Below, piece by piece: positions 61,736 through 64,000 of a stretch of DNA of 64,000 bases; the first letter of the stretch is position 1; each line of letters starts with the position of its first letter. The DNA comes from Anaeromicropila herbilytica (GTDB lineage: Bacteria > Bacillota > Clostridia > Lachnospirales > Lachnospiraceae): the NCBI RefSeq assembly GCF_016591975.1, contig NZ_AP024169.1, positions 3,511,001 to 3,575,000 on the forward strand, read 5' to 3'. The notes beneath the pieces are model-generated. The model did no database searches, was not told where the DNA came from, and saw only the letters and a program-made list of their open reading frames with translations. The position numbers were made by a program, and so were the translations under genes.

Positions 61736-63115
61736 TTATTGCAATGTAAATCCAATTTCACACCCTTGATTATAACGGCTTTTACAGTATATCTCGCCTC
61801 CATGCTCATTCACTATATACTTACAGATAGATAGCCCAAGTCCAGAACCAGGTATGCTTGAACTTCTAGATTTTTCTGCTCGATAAAATTTATCAAATAC
61901 ATATGGAATATCATCAGAACTTATTCCTATCCCATTATCTTTAATCCTAATTAATACACATTTGTCTTTTCGCTCCACGTCAATTGTGATCTTACCTGTG
62001 TAATTGGAGGTATATTTCATACTATTCTCTATAATATTATAGATAACTTCTGTGATTCGCTTTTTATCTATAGTAACAATCATATTATCTGTACTAATAC
62101 GATAAGTAAATTCTAATCCCATTTGTCTTATGTATATTTCGATTTCTTTCATAAGAGGTATAAAGTAATCAAGAAAATACACTTCACTGCGATTGATATC
62201 CAACTGTTGTAGCTGCGCATTCGAATATTCAAGTAGGTCATTAATCATACCAATTAATAAATCTGTCTTACTTATAATAATCTTTACATATTCTGCTTTA
62301 GCCTCTTCTGTTTTTGCTATTCCATCTCTTAATCCTTCACTATAAGCCTTTATCGTTGATATTGGTGTCTTTAAATCATGAGAAATACAGGAGATTAGCT
62401 CTTGCTGGGATCTCTTAAGGCTTTCTTCTCTCACTTGTTTTTCTTTCAACTCATCTCTCATCAATTCAAAGGAATAAGTTAAATCACCTACTTCATTTTC
62501 ACCAATCGTTCTTCCATAAGTACGCACTACCTCTAGATTGTAGTTTCCAGCAATGATTGCTTTTGCAGAAGTAGATATCTCTCTTAATGGATAAAGGATT
62601 CTCTTGCTACTGTACACGGTTCTAATGATCAACATAATAGCACTAAGTAGTACACCAACCAGAATCGGAAAAAAGATATGTAGTGCTCTATTCATAGGGG
62701 TTCCTTTAATGATATCATCTTTAGGAATATAAAAGACAACAAATCCATCTGTCTTACCGTCCTTCTGTAATATAAAGCTTTCCTTTAGTACATTCTTCTG
62801 CTCCTTATTAAAGCTTTGATCCGTTTGAATCATTTCTTGTACATTAACAATATCATCTTTTTTATAATTGATATTCGAATTATTATATTTTACTTTACCT
62901 TCTAATCCTAACACCATATAAGTATATTTTCCTTTATGATAGATTCCTTTTTCAATATCATTTCTTTGCTCTGCAACAAGCATACGTATCTGATTATCAT
63001 ATAATCTATCATCGGTATTAAGATATCGATTCACCGAAAGTATCATTGACAGAATAAGAACGACTACTATAAAAGTAGTCGTAATAAGATTTATCTTATT
63101 AATTGTATGCTTCAT
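61736..63115 (-). CDS. Sensor histidine kinase
   Basis: 459 residues: membrane segments at about 9-28 and 147-166 enclosing a ~118-residue external sensor, a HAMP domain (170-225), HisKA with His246 (ISHDLKTPISTIKAYSEGLRDG in part) and HATPase with NIIENSMKYTS and GSGLGLSICKYIV. Partner of the upstream regulator, 21 bp away. Signal unknown. Confidence 0.92.
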   Translation of the reverse strand: MKHTINKINLITTTFIVVVLILSMILSVNRYLNTDDRLYDNQIRMLVAEQRNDIEKGIYHKGKYTYMVLGLEGKVKYNNSNINYKKDDIVNVQEMIQTDQSFNKEQKNVLKESFILQKDGKTDGFVVFYIPKDDIIKGTPMNRALHIFFPILVGVLLSAIMLIIRTVYSSKRILYPLREISTSAKAIIAGNYNLEVVRTYGRTIGENEVGDLTYSFELMRDELKEKQVREESLKRSQQELISCISHDLKTPISTIKAYSEGLRDGIAKTEEAKAEYVKIIISKTDLLIGMINDLLEYSNAQLQQLDINRSEVYFLDYFIPLMKEIEIYIRQMGLEFTYRISTDNMIVTIDKKRITEVIYNIIENSMKYTSNYTGKITIDVERKDKCVLIRIKDNGIGISSDDIPYVFDKFYRAEKSRSSSIPGSGLGLSICKYIVNEHGGEIYCKSRYNQGCEIGFTLQ

Positions 63116-63136
63116 ATGATCTCCTATCTATAAACT

Positions 63137-63838
63137 CTATTGTTCCGAGAACTTATAGCCAGCTCCCCATACTGTTTTAATATAATCTATTTTATATTTT
63201 CCTAATTTTTCTCGTAAACGATTAATATATACAGTAATACTATTATCATCACAATAACCACTATATCCCCATACACTATTATAGATTTGTTCTTTAGAGA
63301 ATACTTGATTTGGGTTTTTTGCAAGAAAATATAATAGTTCAAATTCTTTCGTAGTTAATGTTAAGATTTCACCCTTGATTGTTGCACTATAAGAAGATTT
63401 ATTTAAATATAATTCTCCAACTGTGATTTCTTCCTTTTTCATATTAGATGTAGTTGTTGATTTTTCATATCTTCTAAGTTGTGCTTTTACTCTAGCCACT
63501 AATTCTAGCGGACTAAATGGCTTTGTGACATAGTCATCCGCTCCAATTCCAAGTGCTATTACTTTATCCATCTCTCCGCTTTTTGCAGATATCATGATAA
63601 TAGGGACATCTGAATACTGCCTTATTTCTTTACATACTTGAATTCCATCAATAATTGGTAGCATAATATCTAGAAGTACCAGGCTAGGTTCTTCCTCTTT
63701 AAAAGTCTTCAACCCTTCCTTGCCATCATTTCTTACAATCGGTTCAAATTGTTCTACTTCTAGATATGCTCCTAATATATTTGCTAATTCTTTTTCATCT
63801 TCAATGATTAATATTTTCTGTCCCATCCTATTCCTCAT
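63137..63838 (-). CDS. OmpR-family response regulator
   Basis: 233 residues, or 229 from Met5 (MGQKILIIEDEKEL): ED13-14 acidic pair, phospho-acceptor Asp57 (LVLLDIMLP), ISAK and TKPFSPLELVARV. The winged helix ends NSVWGYSGYCDDNSITVYIN. First gene of the regulator-kinase pair. Targets unknown. Confidence 0.93.
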   Translation of the reverse strand: MRNRMGQKILIIEDEKELANILGAYLEVEQFEPIVRNDGKEGLKTFKEEEPSLVLLDIMLPIIDGIQVCKEIRQYSDVPIIMISAKSGEMDKVIALGIGADDYVTKPFSPLELVARVKAQLRRYEKSTTTSNMKKEEITVGELYLNKSSYSATIKGEILTLTTKEFELLYFLAKNPNQVFSKEQIYNSVWGYSGYCDDNSITVYINRLREKLGKYKIDYIKTVWGAGYKFSEQ

Positions 63839-63894
63839 TCCTAAGTATCAATTGATGACTAAATTATAGCTTACAAATATGTTTTTTACAAGTT

Positions 63895-64000
63895 CTACCA
63901 TCCTTTTTCCTTAAGAAAATGATACACATTTTCTTCTCTTTCTAGTGCAGTTTCTTCGTTATATTCATCTAACCGTATATCCCCATCAATTCTTCCATCT
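63895..64000 (-). CDS. C-terminal end of an unidentified gene (cut by window edge)
   Basis: The minus-strand frame ends at TAG 63895-63897 and reads DGRIDGDIRLDEYNEETALE, then REENVYHFLKEKGW. Charged, helical end of a protein that continues past the right edge. Too little to assign. It lies upstream of the response regulator on the same strand with 57 bp between. Confidence 0.55.
   Translation of the reverse strand, partial: DGRIDGDIRLDEYNEETALEREENVYHFLKEKGW

Overview
The window is AT-rich DNA from an endospore-forming, anaerobic Firmicute, most likely a Lachnospiraceae / Clostridium phytofermentans-like organism. The evidence is the sporulation genes (spoIIP, gpr, a GerMN lipoprotein), HrcA/CIRCE heat-shock control, AGGAGG-type ribosome binding sites, several TTG starts, short intrinsic terminators, and plant-polymer-type glycosidases (GH3, GH59). 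The species is an inference.

Layout. 1-11.2 kb: the conserved block hrcA (partial, with CIRCE) - hemW - lepA - spoIIP - gpr and the divergent rpsT, with a large secreted subtilase inserted between hrcA and hemW. 11.4-24 kb: accessory genes, namely an Ig-like exported protein, two MATE pumps, a Kup potassium transporter behind a riboswitch-like leader with a terminator, a VanR/VanS/VanY-like set, and an AraC regulator with a GH59-type glycosidase. 24.2-35.4 kb: tRNA-Ser(CGA), holA, a lipoprotein, a QueG-like gene broken by one in-frame TAG, a LysR regulator, a decayed ComEC fragment, comEC, a GerMN lipoprotein, a two-component system and comEA. comEA-comEC-holA-rpsT-gpr-spoIIP-lepA-hemW-hrcA is the order known from Bacillus subtilis, here spread apart by insertions. 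36.4-42.9 kb: arginine biosynthesis, argC-argJ-argB-argD on the minus strand and argG on the plus strand. A 22-codon leader ORF carrying tandem Arg codons and a hairpin ends 3 nt before argG. 43-53 kb: small genes, GyrI-like/MerR regulators, a TxpA-like type I toxin with a convincing antisense RNA, maf, a phosphatase, DedA, a cell-wall amidase, YitT, an AlkZ-related protein and small hypothetical proteins. 53-64 kb: GH3 glucosidase, OYE flavoprotein, GNAT, a MarR/nitroreductase/monooxygenase group, a TetR/MFS pair with matching operators, a second OmpR-type two-component system and a partial gene at the edge.

The window is rich in small repeats. There are three copies (one truncated) of a 281-bp MITE-like palindrome, a 290-bp palindrome, a 93-bp hairpin, and a dispersed ~65-bp double-hairpin repeat whose stem changes sequence but keeps pairing. 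The most interesting non-coding loci are the argG leader peptide, the toxin/antisense RNA locus, the kup leader and the 65-bp repeats.
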